DNA of 64,000 nucleotides, taken from positions 39,468,494 through 39,532,493 of the forward strand of contig NC_053045.1 of NCBI RefSeq assembly GCF_003473485.1, in the 5' to 3' direction. A program made the position numbers and the translations under genes. The first letter of the stretch is position 1; every line of letters starts with the position of its first letter. Origin of the DNA: Medicago truncatula. Taxonomy: Eukaryota; Streptophyta; Magnoliopsida; Fabales; Fabaceae. The notes under the pieces were generated by a model. It searched no databases. It had not been told where the DNA came from and saw only the letters and a program-made list of their open reading frames with translations. Positions 1 to 12,500 of this stretch are shown here, piece after piece.

Positions 1-9
1 GATACAAAC

Positions 10-3000
10 CTCAAAAATAGTCCTGCAATTGTAATCCTTGTCAAGTTACTGTCGTTATCTCCTTCAGAAAGACTGGCCTGCAAGGATAATCTATACAATA
101 ATCATTCTTCTCTGTTGGGAGCCTGATAGCATGGCACAGAAAAGGGACTACAAACATGGGAACTTGATTCAACATTGAAGAGATAATAAAAGGTGTATAT
201 TTGTCAACGGTGTTAGGTATTTTGAATGATTAAATGCAGAAAACAAAATCCCATATCATAAATTAACAAAGGAAATTAGCCGTAGAAGGAGCTTTCCATC
301 TCTAGACTTTTATAATAGATACTTAGCTGATAACTAAAGAATTGAACTTGTGGCAAATTGATAGATATGAAACTAGCTGCTATTAAAGCTGGGCCCAGAA
401 AGTCTCTTCATGTTTATTTTAACATACCAAAACACTCTTTAGGAAGGGAAAACATATGCAGAAGGAAAGATAATGAAAAGAGAGCCATATCTAAGAGGAT
501 CTACCTTTACTGGAATTTTGAACTGTAGAGGTAGGGAAGGATATGGGATTTCTATCTGTTTTCTATTTTGACCTTGGGGCCATACGAATTTTCCTTGTCT
601 GGGAGCATTGGTCTTATTACTTTAGAATTTCACTTGTAACACAATCGAATTTTGTTAGACAGAAATTGTTTCCTATGACAAATTCACATAGACAGCATAT
701 ATGTCATGTGAACGATTTTTCTATTTTTTTTCTCTTATTTCTAGCTCATTCATATCAATTGTACCAACACGCGACATATAAGCCAATGGTTATTACATAC
801 ACACATACACATATTACTTTAAGTAGAAAAACTACTGTTTCAACATCATATACAAAGTTCAGTATTGAGTTCCCATGATTCCTTAACAACGCTATCTTTT
901 GAATTGTGGAAGGTTAAAAATTGATAAAACATCTAATGAAAAGAAATTTAGAATACATTGAAGAATCGGTTATCTAATTCAGAGAGCAATCTCGAGATGT
1001 TTCCTAATATCATTATGTTACCTTGTTTAGTTCGGGTGGGAATCATATGTAGTGGTGAATTTGAGCTTATGCACATAGCTTTACGCTAGTACTATGCCTA
1101 GTTCTTAATGAAAATAGGTGTAAGTGCTTTGTATTTTAAACACATACCATATCAATCTAATATCAAATTATTCAGAACCTCCTTGCTCTCTTTTGTCCTT
1201 TCCTATCTAAAACCTATAATTTCAACAAGGAGACATCGAAAAAAATAAAATGAGTGCATGGAGAAAGAAACAAATGGTAATACTATTGAGGAAAAGTACC
1301 CGAGAAAAAAAGAGGGACTGCATTAAAAGCTCAAGCTGGAACCCTGCAAGGTGATGTCAAATGATTGTAAGATCATTTTGCATAGCATGTATACACATAG
1401 GACTTTATTTTACTGGACACATTAGACTATTACTATTAGAGCATCCACAGTGGACCTCCTCGCCTCGGGTGCTTAAGTGGGTCTCATATATACACATTAC
1501 TCATTTTGTAATTTTTTAAATTAATGCTTAATAAGCGACCATTCTCTCCAACCCGGCACCTCAAAAAGATACTAAATGGGTCCCACAAATAAATTTATAT
1601 CATTACATTTAAGTGGGCCCGCAAAAAAGTGAAGAGAGTGAGAGCATCCACAATGGCTTACAGTTTCGATCAATGGCTCAAGAAAAAGGTGGAGTTCTAT
1701 GGCCAAAGAGAGTAGTAGAAGAGCTTGAAAAACGGTAACTCTTCCTTTGCAGCCATATTGCGACAACAAGGCTGCAATAAATATAGTTCATAATCCAAAC
1801 TTTGCAGCCATATTGAAGAGAGAGTGGTATGCATTCCATTTGTTCCAACCACCCAACAGATTGTAGATGGTCTAACCAAGGGCCAACTGTTTGAACACCA
1901 AGTTACCAAGTTGGGTATGATACATATGTTTACACCAGCTTGAGGGGGAGTGTAGATAAATTAAGAATGCTTGAATCTATGGGTTTAAATAAATTAGGCA
2001 ATTAAAATCCTAGAATTAATGTAAGGATTAGTCAAATCCTTAATCATGAGGTTGATCTTTCCCTTTTTTATTTCTTAGGATTCTGATTCTTTTAAATAAG
2101 AGACATGTCTCCCTCTGTTTCTTGTTCTATTTAAGATGTACTAAGAACATAGAAGAAAAACATAAATAAAGTTGTATTGAATATATCATCAATCAATAAA
2201 GCAAATATTTCTAGAATATTAAATAATAATTAATTGATATTTAAATCAGTTAAGGATAAAGATATACCAGAATCTTTAATGCACAGAAATATATGGTCCA
2301 CAACAATTGACACAAGAGAACGGCCAGCAGCTTCAGTAGATTGCTATCATGATTAATTCAAAAACAACAGACTCAGAATGATATAATGATATTTTAGTAG
2401 TTTTAACCTTAACAAACTTATGAAAAATTATTAGGTCAAAGGAGAGAAAGGCAAAATATGAAACCTGCTGGGCCTTGAAATCTACATTTCCCCTGTTTAG
2501 ACAAACATATATTCCTGTCATAAAGCGGAGAAGTGCACGTAGCCCTGTTCATATGTTGCATCAACCTCTGGTTACATCTGTGCCTTATATATCAATTCAA
2601 TATGGACATAGAAGTCTAACAAGCTCCTTTACTGACCTGGTTCACTTAATGCAGGGCAAACGGCTTCTGTGACATGTAACTGAACCTCGAGCCCAAGTGG
2701 ACTGTTCAATTCAGTTCTCTGAACAGTGATCTGATAAATATAAAGGTAAAATTATATTTCATGAGTCGTGACACATAAAATTATAGACAAAAACAGGATA
2801 TTATACAACTAGTTGAAGGAACTGTGTTCATTACATGTGCTTCTCCTGATATTCCTTCTATAAAACGCTCGCCTCCAAAGAATACTCTCTTTGCGCCATC
2901 ATCATCTCTCATGTTTGAACCTACTTGAGAGCTGCCTGAAGTAGCATCCGTGAACATGTCGGGATGAGGCAAAAGATCAATAGATAATGATTCCCATTCC

Positions 3001-5801
3001 AATTTCTGAAGAGAGAAAAAGTTTAAATTATTTTGGGGTAATACAAATGTAAGCAACATAGCATGCTCGATTTGAAAAAATATAACAGAAAGTAAACATT
3101 CTGATGAAAGGTCATATTATGATGAAAGGAGAGACATAATACGGAAACGAAATATACGACGACAACCAAATCAACACAATGCATGTTGTATACAAACAAG
3201 AAAATAAAATGAAAGGTGGTATAGTACTTTGAAGACATAAATATACTTCTTATTAGATGAGAAATCCCGCGCCTCCTTAAGATTTACAACCTGAAAAAAA
3301 AGTGGTGGGGGAAAATAGACTTTATACACCAGAGGTATTAAGAATTATACCATAAAAATGAGTCTCAACACAATTACCTGCCAGCTTTCATTTGTGGTAT
3401 ACAGAAAAAGGTTGTGTATGGTTATAGACGCCATGGGTGGTGCCCTACAATTAGAGACATGGAACAGGGACACTTACAAATAGATTTCAGGGAAAAACTT
3501 ATGACACAGTTTGAATCAAACACGTATGTATAATTCACTGGGTTTATGCTAAAAGTTATTATTACACTGCACCAACTCCAACAACATTTTTTTTTTCAAA
3601 ACAAATTGGGGGAGGGGAAAATTATTATTGATTAAAGTGACATTAAATGTCATTTTACAACCGTCCCAATGGAGATTTGAACTATCTCTTGAGGTTACAT
3701 GGTCAGACTCTTACATTGAGCTGACACCTCATGGAACTCCAACAGAGAATGACATACTAATACAGAAATATTAATTTTAAATTCATTGAGATCCATAACT
3801 ACCGACAATGATTGTAGAACACGAATAAAATGAGGAATGAAAAACCAGAGCACTTGTAAGACGAATTTACCATGTTGCTGCCCCTTGGAGACGAGCACTA
3901 CCATGAGTTTCAAGTAATAGATTAACTGTATGAATCTGTATAGTCATTCCATCTGCAATCTGAAGGTTGCCCACAGTCAGTAGAAATGACTAATATTCAA
4001 TTTAAATTTCTCATTCCATCTGCAATCTGAAGGTTGCGCACAGTCAGTAGAAATGAGTAATATTCAATTTAATATATGGACGTAACTACTAATACTTATC
4101 CTATTCTTCCCTGAAGTTGTTCATTATGGAAAATGACTGGTATACGAAAGAAACTACTAACTTTAAAGTTGTTCCATAAATTATAAAAATTATTTTGGTC
4201 TATCTCTAGTCGGTTTGGGGTCTCAACGTACCTCCTCATTCCCAAGACTAGACATCTAGAGCATGAATAAATGCACATGGCCCAATAACAACAGTCCCTC
4301 AAGCCCAGCATTAGAACTCTAGAGTGTGGACAAATACGAGCTGGTGTTTAGAACTCTATAGTGTGGACAAATTCAGGTGGTCTAATAACGGATATAGAAT
4401 AGGATCTCATAACATCTTAGAATTTCAGGTAGGTCTGACGCTACCTGAAAAGCTAGCTCCAGAGGTGATGATTGCTCAAGCCTTTTACGGACTATTTTGA
4501 TCCTATGTTAGATCACGTCAAACTCTGCCTACATTTTTATTTTCATGTTACTTAAAATTCTTCCGAAAATAACCGGCAACAACTTTAACAAAAGGAAAAG
4601 AGGTGGGGAACGACAAAGTCACAAAACAGCATGAAGTGGATGATTCGATTCCCGCCCCAATAAACTGAATCTCAGAGTTTTTGCTTTTCTTTTCACCTAT
4701 TCATTTGTTAAATTTTACTACAACCATCATCTAGTTAGCAGAACATGAATGTCACATACATATCAATTTAGGTTAGAAATGATAGTCAAACTTGTTCAAA
4801 AAAAAAAAAATGATAGTCAAACAACCTTATCAGCGAAACCGTACCCGCTACCCTTAGCAGAAGCACTTGAAGGTGTGGAACTGCATGCAACAGTGAAAGA
4901 AACAAGGACTGTAAAGCTTTAACAGCTGGCATTAAAACCATCACTCTACAACGAATTCCCTCACACCCAGGAATCAGCAAGAGACCGATTTCACTACCTG
5001 GTTGGAGTCTCGGGTGGTTTAAAATCAGAATTCTCCTCAAGAACCATATCAAGCCTATCAATTTGTACAATGATTGGCTCTGTCTGTACATTGCTCACCG
5101 ACGGTAGCTACAAAGACAAATTGTACTCAATCAATCAAAAACCACAAAATCTTGAATATAACAAATAAAAAAGCAAAATGTCTAACAAGAAAATATAAAG
5201 GTGGAGCGTGGTCTACTTTCTTTTACTAATAATAATTAAAAGTATATCATCTTGTTCCAATTTCGAGTCCATATTTCTAAGAACTCAAAGAAAATGCTGG
5301 AAAAACAAATGTGGATGCATACTCGTAAATTACAATTATTACTAAAAAAGACAATAGTTAAACATACAATTTTTGCTTATATTTCATTATAGAGTGAGTA
5401 ACTGCTTAGATTACAACAATGAAAGTTATTTGATTAAGCGCGAAAAACGACAATTTTTTTACACGTATTTTTCATGCAATTCTAAGAAATTAAACATCAA
5501 CAAGAATCCGAACCTTGATTTCCAATTTTCCGACTTTGGCGGTGGTGACATTGAGTGCAGGCGGAAATCCAATGCTGGAATGTAATGCATCACCGTTTAT
5601 ATCTGAATACAGGAAATTCAAAAACAAACGAATCATTGTGATGATTAACAGTAATTTTGAGATTTGAATGGAAATTAGAGGGAAATGACCTAAATTAGAA
5701 AGCTGAACAGTGCGACCCTGTAACTTGAATTGGTCTCTGGTGAATGATTTGAGCCAGTATTTGAGCGTGTATTCCAATGCTCTTGCGAGGATCGATTCCA
5801 T
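10..5801 (-). CDS. Chorein N-terminal domain protein (bridge-like lipid transfer, UHRF1BP1/VPS13-like), 5' part; truncated by window edge
   Basis: Thirteen coding exons are traceable on the minus strand: 5801-5690, 5602-5514, 5107-4998, 4880-4826, 3959-3871, 3444-3378, 3290-3228, 3005-2835, 2730-2637, 2544-2465, 2343-2268, 1343-1300 and 77-10. All join in phase with GT/AG borders and give about 372 residues; the gene continues left of the window. The product starts MESILARALEYTLKYWLKSF, the amphipathic start typical of chorein-N proteins, and continues with segments such as IIVQIDRLDMVLEE and SIVVDHIFLCIKDS, which fit the plant homologues of human UHRF1BP1/BLTP3. Known family role: rod-like bridges moving lipid between membranes at contact sites. 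That role is inferred here from the N-terminus only. Introns hold a Copia remnant (1745-2210), a SINE-like piece (3600-3735) and a tandem duplication spanning the 3' splice site of exon 5. Confidence 0.85.
1745..2210 (+). mobile_element. Ty1/Copia retrotransposon remnant: end of RT/RNase H plus 3' LTR, inside an intron
   Basis: Plus-strand frames read CDNKAAINIVHNP near 1757-1795 and, in another frame, TTQQIVDGLTKG and TKLGMIHMF near 1849-1933. These are the RNase H and C-terminal signatures of plant Copia polyproteins. A polypurine tract (TTGAGGGGGAG, 1940-1950) follows, then a TG start of an LTR at 1951. The LTR's 3' limit is uncertain, about 2190-2210. Frames are broken and the 5' part is missing, so this is a dead fragment. 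It lies in the intron between chorein exons 2343-2268 and 1343-1300. A direct repeat of GAGCATCCACARTGG at 1440 and 1642 bounds another short repeat just before it. Confidence 0.7.
3600..3735 (-). mobile_element. tRNA-derived SINE-like fragment in chorein gene intron
   Basis: On the minus strand the segment reads a box-A-like GTCAGCTCAATGTAAGAGTC, then about 35 bases later a box-B-like GTTCAAATCTCC. That is the internal Pol III promoter layout of tRNA-derived SINEs. The copy is partial, with no clear target duplication. Confidence 0.45.
3944..4071 (-). repeat. Tandem duplication (period 67 bp) spanning the 3' splice site of chorein exon 5
   Basis: The 61 bases at 3944-4004 recur at 4011-4071 with two mismatches. 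The unit contains the acceptor CCTTCAG and the first bases of the exon that begins at 3959, so an extra acceptor lies 67 bp upstream in the intron. Confidence 0.85.
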
Positions 5802-7479
5802 AACTTAGCTTCGTTTGGAATTGGATCGAACGAAAAAGCTTCGAGAATTGCTTCTCCGATGAATTGGATCACAATGTGGAATGAGAGTACGAAAATGGAA
5901 GGCACTGGTTAATCGGGTTCGGGTCGGTGAAAGCATTTAGATCTGTTTTGTGATGAAAATGGAAATGGTAAAACAGAGGGGGTGGGTTGTTTTGTTTTCG
6001 CGGCAAAATCACGTGCCGGAAGAAGAGAGAGTATGTGAGAGGCGGGAGAGACACGTGCACCACGTGTTTGAGGCAAATAGTTTGAAGAGTCTTTTTTTTA
6101 TTATTATTAAAAGGGAAATGTTAACCGGAATTATATAATAGTTAATGCATTGAAATAGTGTAATTAATTGATAATAAAGTCAAAAATAATGTTTTTTTTA
6201 TGGTAATAATTCTCTTATATGGTATGCTTAACCAGTGCCTGGGGGCACCGATTAGAAGGACCCTTATTAAAATTCATATAAGTTCCATTAAATTTACATG
6301 AATCTAACATAAGTTTGTATGATTCATATAAATTTCAACAATTAGAAATAAAAGTGTGTCATTAATGCTCGTCTTTAATACTTTATTTGTTTTAAATTCT
6401 AAACTGGTTTATAGTTTAGAACGAAGAAAGTAAGTTGTATCAAAATAAATGTGTTAGTTCAAATATAATGACAAAAAGAGCGTGAAAAATTCAGGTTCAA
6501 ACTTCGACCCCACATATATAATATAATGTTCATAACAACTCAATTATACTTACAGAGACCGGGTGTGAGGACATTGGACTGTTGTTTTACCATACATATA
6601 TACCTCAAAATATATAAAATATTTAGTTCATCACAAGTATTTGAACATTTTTTCTCGGGAAAAGATAAGTAGAGACACGTGTATCTCCCATATACATGCT
6701 GATGTGGCCAAAACACTATTAAAAAAATAATAAAACAAAAGAAAAAGAAAAATGATCAGATTTGAAAGAAAGAAGAAGGTCTGACCACCACTTTCCTCTA
6801 TGTATCTCTCCACCTCCAACAACTTTCTCATCCAAACCCTCTGACCACCACCGCTGTCGCCTGCCATTTTTACCTTAGACCTTCTATGTCTTCTCTGCAA
6901 CACGTCGACCTCATTTTTCTCATCGCAGATCTGCGCCCACCACCCACCACCGTGGCAAAAAAATTATGTTTATGGCGACCTCACGTCGTCGTCGACGAGG
7001 ACAGAACTTATATCTGCACTCCCCGCCGCCGTCGCTTAAAAAGAGTGCTGAGAGCCTCACCGCCGTTGCCTAAAAATAGTAGTGAGAGAAAGACAAAAAC
7101 GGCGGAGAGAGAAAGAGAGAAGGAGAGAGACAGAGGGAAGAGTAGTGTTGAGGACCGTAGAGAGAAGGATGAAGGAGCAGCAGACGGTGAGAGTGGGACG
7201 GCGAGGTAAAGGGATACTAAAGCTTTGTTTGGTTTGGGAATGAAAGTGAAAGGAAAGATAGAGATAGGAAAGATTGTGTAAGGAAAGAAAGTAAGTAGAA
7301 AATAAAGGGATTGTCATGGTTGTTTGGTATAAGATAAAGTGGATTAGAAAGTGAAAGGAAAGAAAGATCTATATTTTTTAATTGACATAAATACCCCTGT
7401 ATAGATATAGTAATGCCTACATATATTATCATATAAAATATAAAACATCAAGCAGATGCATGAAATGCAAGTAGACCAT
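5802..7479. other. Intergenic: 5' flank of the chorein gene and GA-rich sequence, no supported gene
   Basis: This is the likely promoter and 5' UTR of the divergent chorein gene (5802-6100), then AT-rich DNA. At 7080-7150 there is a purine-rich AGAGAG stretch. From 7215 the sequence (GCTTTGTTTGGTTTGGG...) resembles the edge of a non-autonomous plant transposon, but no partner terminus was found. The open frames here are low-complexity and look like no protein family. Confidence 0.5.
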
Positions 7480-7483
7480 GATC

Positions 7484-7765
7484 CGGATATCGCCCTAGTT
7501 GGCATAATTGTTTTTTAATCGCCCCAGTTGGCATACAATAATGAATCGCCCCATTTGCCACTTAAAAACCCATTGAAATCGCCCCATTTGGCATATAGTA
7601 ATAATCGCCCTATTTGGCACTTGAAAATCCATTGAATCGCCCCATTTGGCACTTAAAAATCCATCAAATCGCCCCATTTGGCATAATAATAATAATAATA
7701 ATAATCGCCCCATTTGACACTTAAAAATAATCCACTGAATCGCCCCATTTGGCACTTAATAATCC
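7484..7765. repeat. Minisatellite: nine copies of a ATCGCCCCATTTGGCA core
   Basis: The core ATCGCCCCATTTGGCA (or a one- or two-base variant) recurs nine times, starting near 7484, 7517, 7544, 7577, 7604, 7635, 7667, 7703 and 7738, with spacing of 26-36 bp. The linkers alternate between CTTAAAAATCCATTGA-like and (TAA)n-like sequence; a (AAT)n microsatellite sits at 7685-7704. No gene is visible. Confidence 0.85.
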
Positions 7766-9237
7766 ACAAATGCAATGATATGTATGTTATGCAATCTTAT
7801 CAAATTTTTAGTCACTCTTAAACCAGCAACATAAATTATCAAATCTACATACCCTTTAAAACAAATCAACTATTACAGAATCCATAAATGACATAGACAA
7901 CAAAAAATCACTTTAACTCAGCAGCATTTTTCATTTATACAAATCAAATCAAATCAAAAGTCACTAAGATTCACTTATTCATCAAGACACATATTTTAAC
8001 AAAATTGCAATTCACAAATTCTTATATTTGTCAATCATAAAAATTATTATAATGATAAAAATATAAATCTTTTCACTCATCTATTGAGTCAAGAAGCATA
8101 TCAAATTCAACGTCATAACCTATCATTTTCAATTAAATCATGGTCAAGACTAGAGCCTTTACCTTGGACGCTTTTCTTCCTCACAGGTTAACTCTAAATC
8201 AAAGGACACTTGTTTTCTTCCTCACAGGTTAACTCTAAATCAAAGCACACTTGTTTTCTTCCGTTAAGTAGGCAAGGTTGCAAGAGGATGAGATCCAAAA
8301 TCTTCACAAATATAATACGAAGAGAACTCCAAATTAAAATACAGATTTTCGGTTCAAAAGAAGATGCCGTGATCTCCAAAATTTGAGCATGTAAGAAAAC
8401 GGGTAAACTAATAATTAAGGCATATGAGATTGAGGTAATAATTATGTATCTTGAGAATGAATATGGTTGGGAAATTGTGTGGTGTCGTGAAACCATAGAT
8501 AATGAAGCCAAAGTGAGAAGCCTTAATCATATCCTAGAAGAACTAAATTTGAATATAAGAGGATTAGTAGTAATAATGGAATGTTAGTTTTGGAAAAGAA
8601 AGGTTTATCTAACCAGAAGAAGAATGGATGCAAGGAATTAGAGAGGATTGCAGTGGCTCGTGTAATTGAACGAGTGAGGAGAAGCCAATCTGACTGTGGA
8701 AGAATTTGACTGTTAAATATTTCATTGACTCCACAATTCTAGGAATAAAATGGCATTTAGAGAGAGGAACTATACACGTAAATTGTACAAGCTAATTCTC
8801 TAGTAACTACTATTATTCTGCCACAATAAAAGAACATGGGTTGTTATCTCTTTTTTTTTTCTTCTCCCAGCAATGCCACTAACCCAATAATTAGGAGGTA
8901 GTTGCAATGTGTATGGTTTGGCAATTAGGCCACAAAAAGAACGTGGATGACCATGTCAAAATAAAGAACCAGAATTAAAATAATTAATATAATATAAAGA
9001 GAACTGCTATGGACAAACGCTCCAACACTCTCCTGCAAGCACATGCTCTTGCATTGGTCCACGTTTCTATTCCATGTTTGGCTACCGGCTATTCAGGTTT
9101 ACTTTTCTTTTAACACTTTTTTCTATTCTCTCACCAAAACAAATCAGACATTGAAAATTTATCAAAATAAAAAATCAGAGATCGCAAAGTCTTCACCCAT
9201 ACCATCATCTCCTTTTCGAAAATTCATAGGCCACCTA
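7766..9237. other. Intergenic AT-rich DNA with a 41-bp tandem duplication
   Basis: No gene supported. A 41-bp unit beginning TTTTCTTCCTCACAGG at 8172 is repeated at 8213 with one mismatch. The open frame at 8194-8511 on the minus strand covers this duplication and has no family resemblance. Confidence 0.5.
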
Positions 9238-10288
9238 GGTGTGTGTTTGGTATAGCGATGGCGAGAATTGATTTTGGTAGAATGAAGTTTGAAAGAATTA
9301 ATTTTGGTTAAAAGTGAGTTGGGTGTGAATGGATTTATGTTTAGATATGCTTATTAAAAGTGATTTTTATGAGTTGATGTTTTTTGGGTAGTTTGAATAA
9401 AAATTGATTTTAAATGTGTAATGACCAAATCATCATTTTTATTATATATAAATTAAATATCTCTTTCTTATTTTAGATAATTATTTGAACTTATCTAAAA
9501 TCATAATTGAATTTTTATTGCTTCACAAACTTATTTTAAAATAATATTAATTTATACGAGTCTTTGTTTTAAGAAAATATATAAGAGTTTGTTTTTTTAA
9601 TTTTTTTTTTTTTTAGCAAATTTATAAGAGTTTTTTTTTTTAAGAGTTTGTTTTTTATCAATTGAGTTATTTCAAATATTATATAAGAATTTTGAAGGGG
9701 TGTAAAAAGATAGATTGTAAGTTATGGGTTTGTTTAATAAAAGAAAAGAAACAGGTTGATTGTAGCTCAATAATTCTTCCTCTCTAACCTAAATAGTGAA
9801 ATAGAGTTTTCACTGCCGCTTGAAGCTTGAAATGCAGAGTAGAGAAAGAAAAAAACCAGAACTTCAAAAATGACCATTTTTTAAAACAGGCAAAATTGGT
9901 AAATAACAGATTTATCCTCTTCTCTATGTTTATCTACAAATCTGAGAAATTATGATACATCTGAAATAAGAGGGAGAATAATATGTTAGAGAACTGATGA
10001 TGTGCAGTAATGAAGAAGAAATATCTTTATGTGTAGGAAATTGGAGTATAACTTATGGGTAATTTGGTAAATATACATGTCACTAAAAAGTTTGAAGCTA
10101 CAACTGGCGTTTGCTTTGACGCAGAAGCTTGAACTTGTGGCTTCAATCAAACCCGCGTTTCGACACTTTATCACGTTCTACAGAATCACGTTTTCTTCTA
10201 TCCAAACACCACAACAAAAACAAGACTCACGTTTAGAGAAGAAAACGCAGGTTTGGAGGTTGTAAACGCACAACCAAACAGGCACCTA
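9238..10288. mobile_element. Probable non-autonomous DNA transposon with short terminal inverted repeats
   Basis: The left edge reads GGTGTGTGTTTGGT and the reverse complement of the right edge reads GGTGCCTGTTTGGTT, an imperfect inverted pair enclosing about 1.05 kb. The interior is AT-rich near the left and contains no transposase. A target duplication could not be settled, so the superfamily is open. Confidence 0.35.
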
Positions 10289-12500
10289 ATTATTTAGGAC
10301 AGTGGAGTGTCCACCACCATCATCACTGGTTGTGTCTTACAATTTTCCTACCCATTTTTCTTTTCTTTTTTCTTCTTAAGATGGAGACGAGAAAGAAAAA
10401 AACAAAGATTGAGATTGAAGGTTGAATTAGATGATTCCTCCATTGTTTTGTCTAATTATTCTCGTTTACGGGTTGATGGTTGCAAAGATGGGGAAGAAGT
10501 GTTGGCTTGCGGGACTGTAGAAGGATGGTGTTGGTCGTTTAGATGGAAGTAGCAGGAAGAAAGAAAGTTGAAGGTGATTGTTGTGGTGGTCTTGCTAGAT
10601 GAAGCTTCTGGTGGTGTTTGATTTTCTCGTGCAAAAGAGTTTGACTTTTTGGAATGTGATAGTTTTTAAAACGTGTTAAAATTACTCAACTTGATGAACC
10701 GGTACACAAGTCATTGCCTTCTTTAAAAGAGCAACGTGGCCCAACAAAAACGTGTGTGTTGATTGGCGATAGCATCTCTCTAATATAAATTATGAAACGG
10801 TCAAAAACACGTGAGAAATTCTCTCCTTCTCAAACCCTAGTCGTGGCCCTTTTCTTGTTCTTCTTTTCAAAGGGGTGATTTAGGGTCAATTTTGACCTAA
10901 AAATCACCCCTCCGAATTGTTTTTCCTTCTATCCTAATTGAATAAGTGATTTCACATATTCTTTGTTTTCTTTAGTTTGTTTTGATTTTCCGTCTTTGTG
11001 CGGTGTGTTTTTTTATTTCTCGTCTTAGTGCAGTGTTTATTTGATTCAGGTTGAAAGATTAGTTTTGAGCAAGTGCAGATCCGATCAATGACAATGACTT
11101 TGGCGTCATCAACGTTGCAGATCCGGAGACATGAGTATTCCGAAGACATGAATATAGTCATATTAGTCATATTTGCAGGCATAAGTACTTTTCCGTTTTA
11201 TGCTATTAACAAGGATGTTGTGAGTTTGTTCACAGATTCATCCTTTTTGTTTTTAGCGAATTTGGACTTGTATTGTATCGATGTACTCTATCAATTTGAA
11301 TGAATGAATATCGTTTATTTCTGTAAAAAAAATAGCAAAAAAAGAAAAACAATAAAAGTAAGGGTATTGTTGACTTTTCCATGAAAATATTGATGTGCCT
11401 TAACTTTTCCGTCCATATGTGAGGGAAAGGATTTTGACGTGGGTCCCACCGAATTCTTTCTTTCCATCACCTTTTTAGAGGGTTTCCAAACAATGGAAAG
11501 TGTTTCTTTCCCTCACCTTTCTTTCCACGTCACTTTCTTTCCATTGAAACAAACATGCCCTAAGAAAAAATTGTCGATTTATTTTTGTTTGATCTGTTTT
11601 CATTTTTTTTTTCAAGGTTTATATGAGCTTTGACAAAAATGCCCTCAATTAAGTGTTGAAATATCAAAATTACCATGCCACTTGGGGGTGTACAAAGGTG
11701 TGTGCCAGCTATGTATGTTTATCTATGAGGACTCTTTTTTCTCAAAGAACAAAATAAATAAAGGATGTGTATTTTTGTGCTCAAATTTTGCGTCCAAATA
11801 CTTTTGAGACTTCCACCTAAAGCATTACTGCTACCAGTAGCAAGCAGTTTACAGGGTTTTTGCAACAAGAGTAGAGTAGGTACACATTTTCGCAAGCAAA
11901 AACTCACAAAATTTAGGCTGTCAGCGTAGTACTAGCAGTGGCGGATCTCTCTGCAGGTGTCATGGCATCCCCCAAAGTTTCCTTATATATTGTATTAGGT
12001 GTATTACAACAACTAGAATTCAGCTACTGCAGTGGTAAGGGATACTGTAAATTAATTATTGATAATAGTTAAAACCATTTATATATTCCATAAAAGTTTG
12101 GCACTCCCAACAAATTAACTCAAGATCCACCACTGAGTACTAGTAGTAAGTACCACTGTACCAGTGTATAATTGCTCAGTTGTTCTTGGAAAAAAAAAGG
12201 TACGAACAAACTCTTCCTAAATGGGGACTGAGTTAGATTTTGTTCAGATTCCGCAAATGATTTGCCTCATAGAGTTTACTTTTATTCTCTCTTTCTAATT
12301 TGACCGTGTGTTCTACATTTGTCATATTTTATTTTATGTATTTTATAGCACTTGCTTTACATTTGAGTCATGAAGAGAACCCATATATATAGTGGAAAAA
12401 GGTTGTTGTGTTATGCTGTTAGTTTGAGATTTAATTGCTTGACCTAAAGCATTTCAACTTGCAGAGCAGATGATACAATAGCCATTTGAAGTTAACATAA
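10289..12500. other. Intergenic repeats, including one copy of a dispersed family shared with 21815-22110
   Basis: No supported gene. 10865-11300 is one copy of a dispersed repeat (see separate entry). 11490-11565 ends in the reverse complement of GGGCATGTTTGTTTCAATGG, a motif typical of MITE edges, but no matching partner was located. The remainder is AT-rich. Confidence 0.45.
10865..11300 (+). repeat. Dispersed repeat, copy 1 (related to 21815-22110)
   Basis: The two copies share blocks in the same order: a GTGATTTAGGGTC/GATTAAAGGTCGG start, TTGTTTATTTGATTCAG, an ATCAATG followed by a TTTTGACGTCGTC-like block, then GAATTTGGACTTGTATT versus GACTTTGAATTTGTATT. Neither has a convincing reading frame. 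It may be the untranslated edge of an unidentified element or of a duplicated gene. Confidence 0.55.

Noticed and set aside
543..878. Plus-strand open frame of 111 codons
   Set aside because: It lies in an intron of the opposite-strand chorein gene and has no family resemblance.
6886..7209. Plus-strand open frame of 107 codons rich in Arg, Glu and Lys
   Set aside because: It arises from purine-rich low-complexity sequence, with no domain or splice context.
7484..7765. CRISPR-like regular repeats
   Set aside because: Plant nuclear DNA; the 'spacers' resemble each other and contain simple repeats. It is a minisatellite.
9238..10288. Assignment of this element to PIF/Harbinger
   Set aside because: The termini look transposon-like, but no TWA target duplication could be established.
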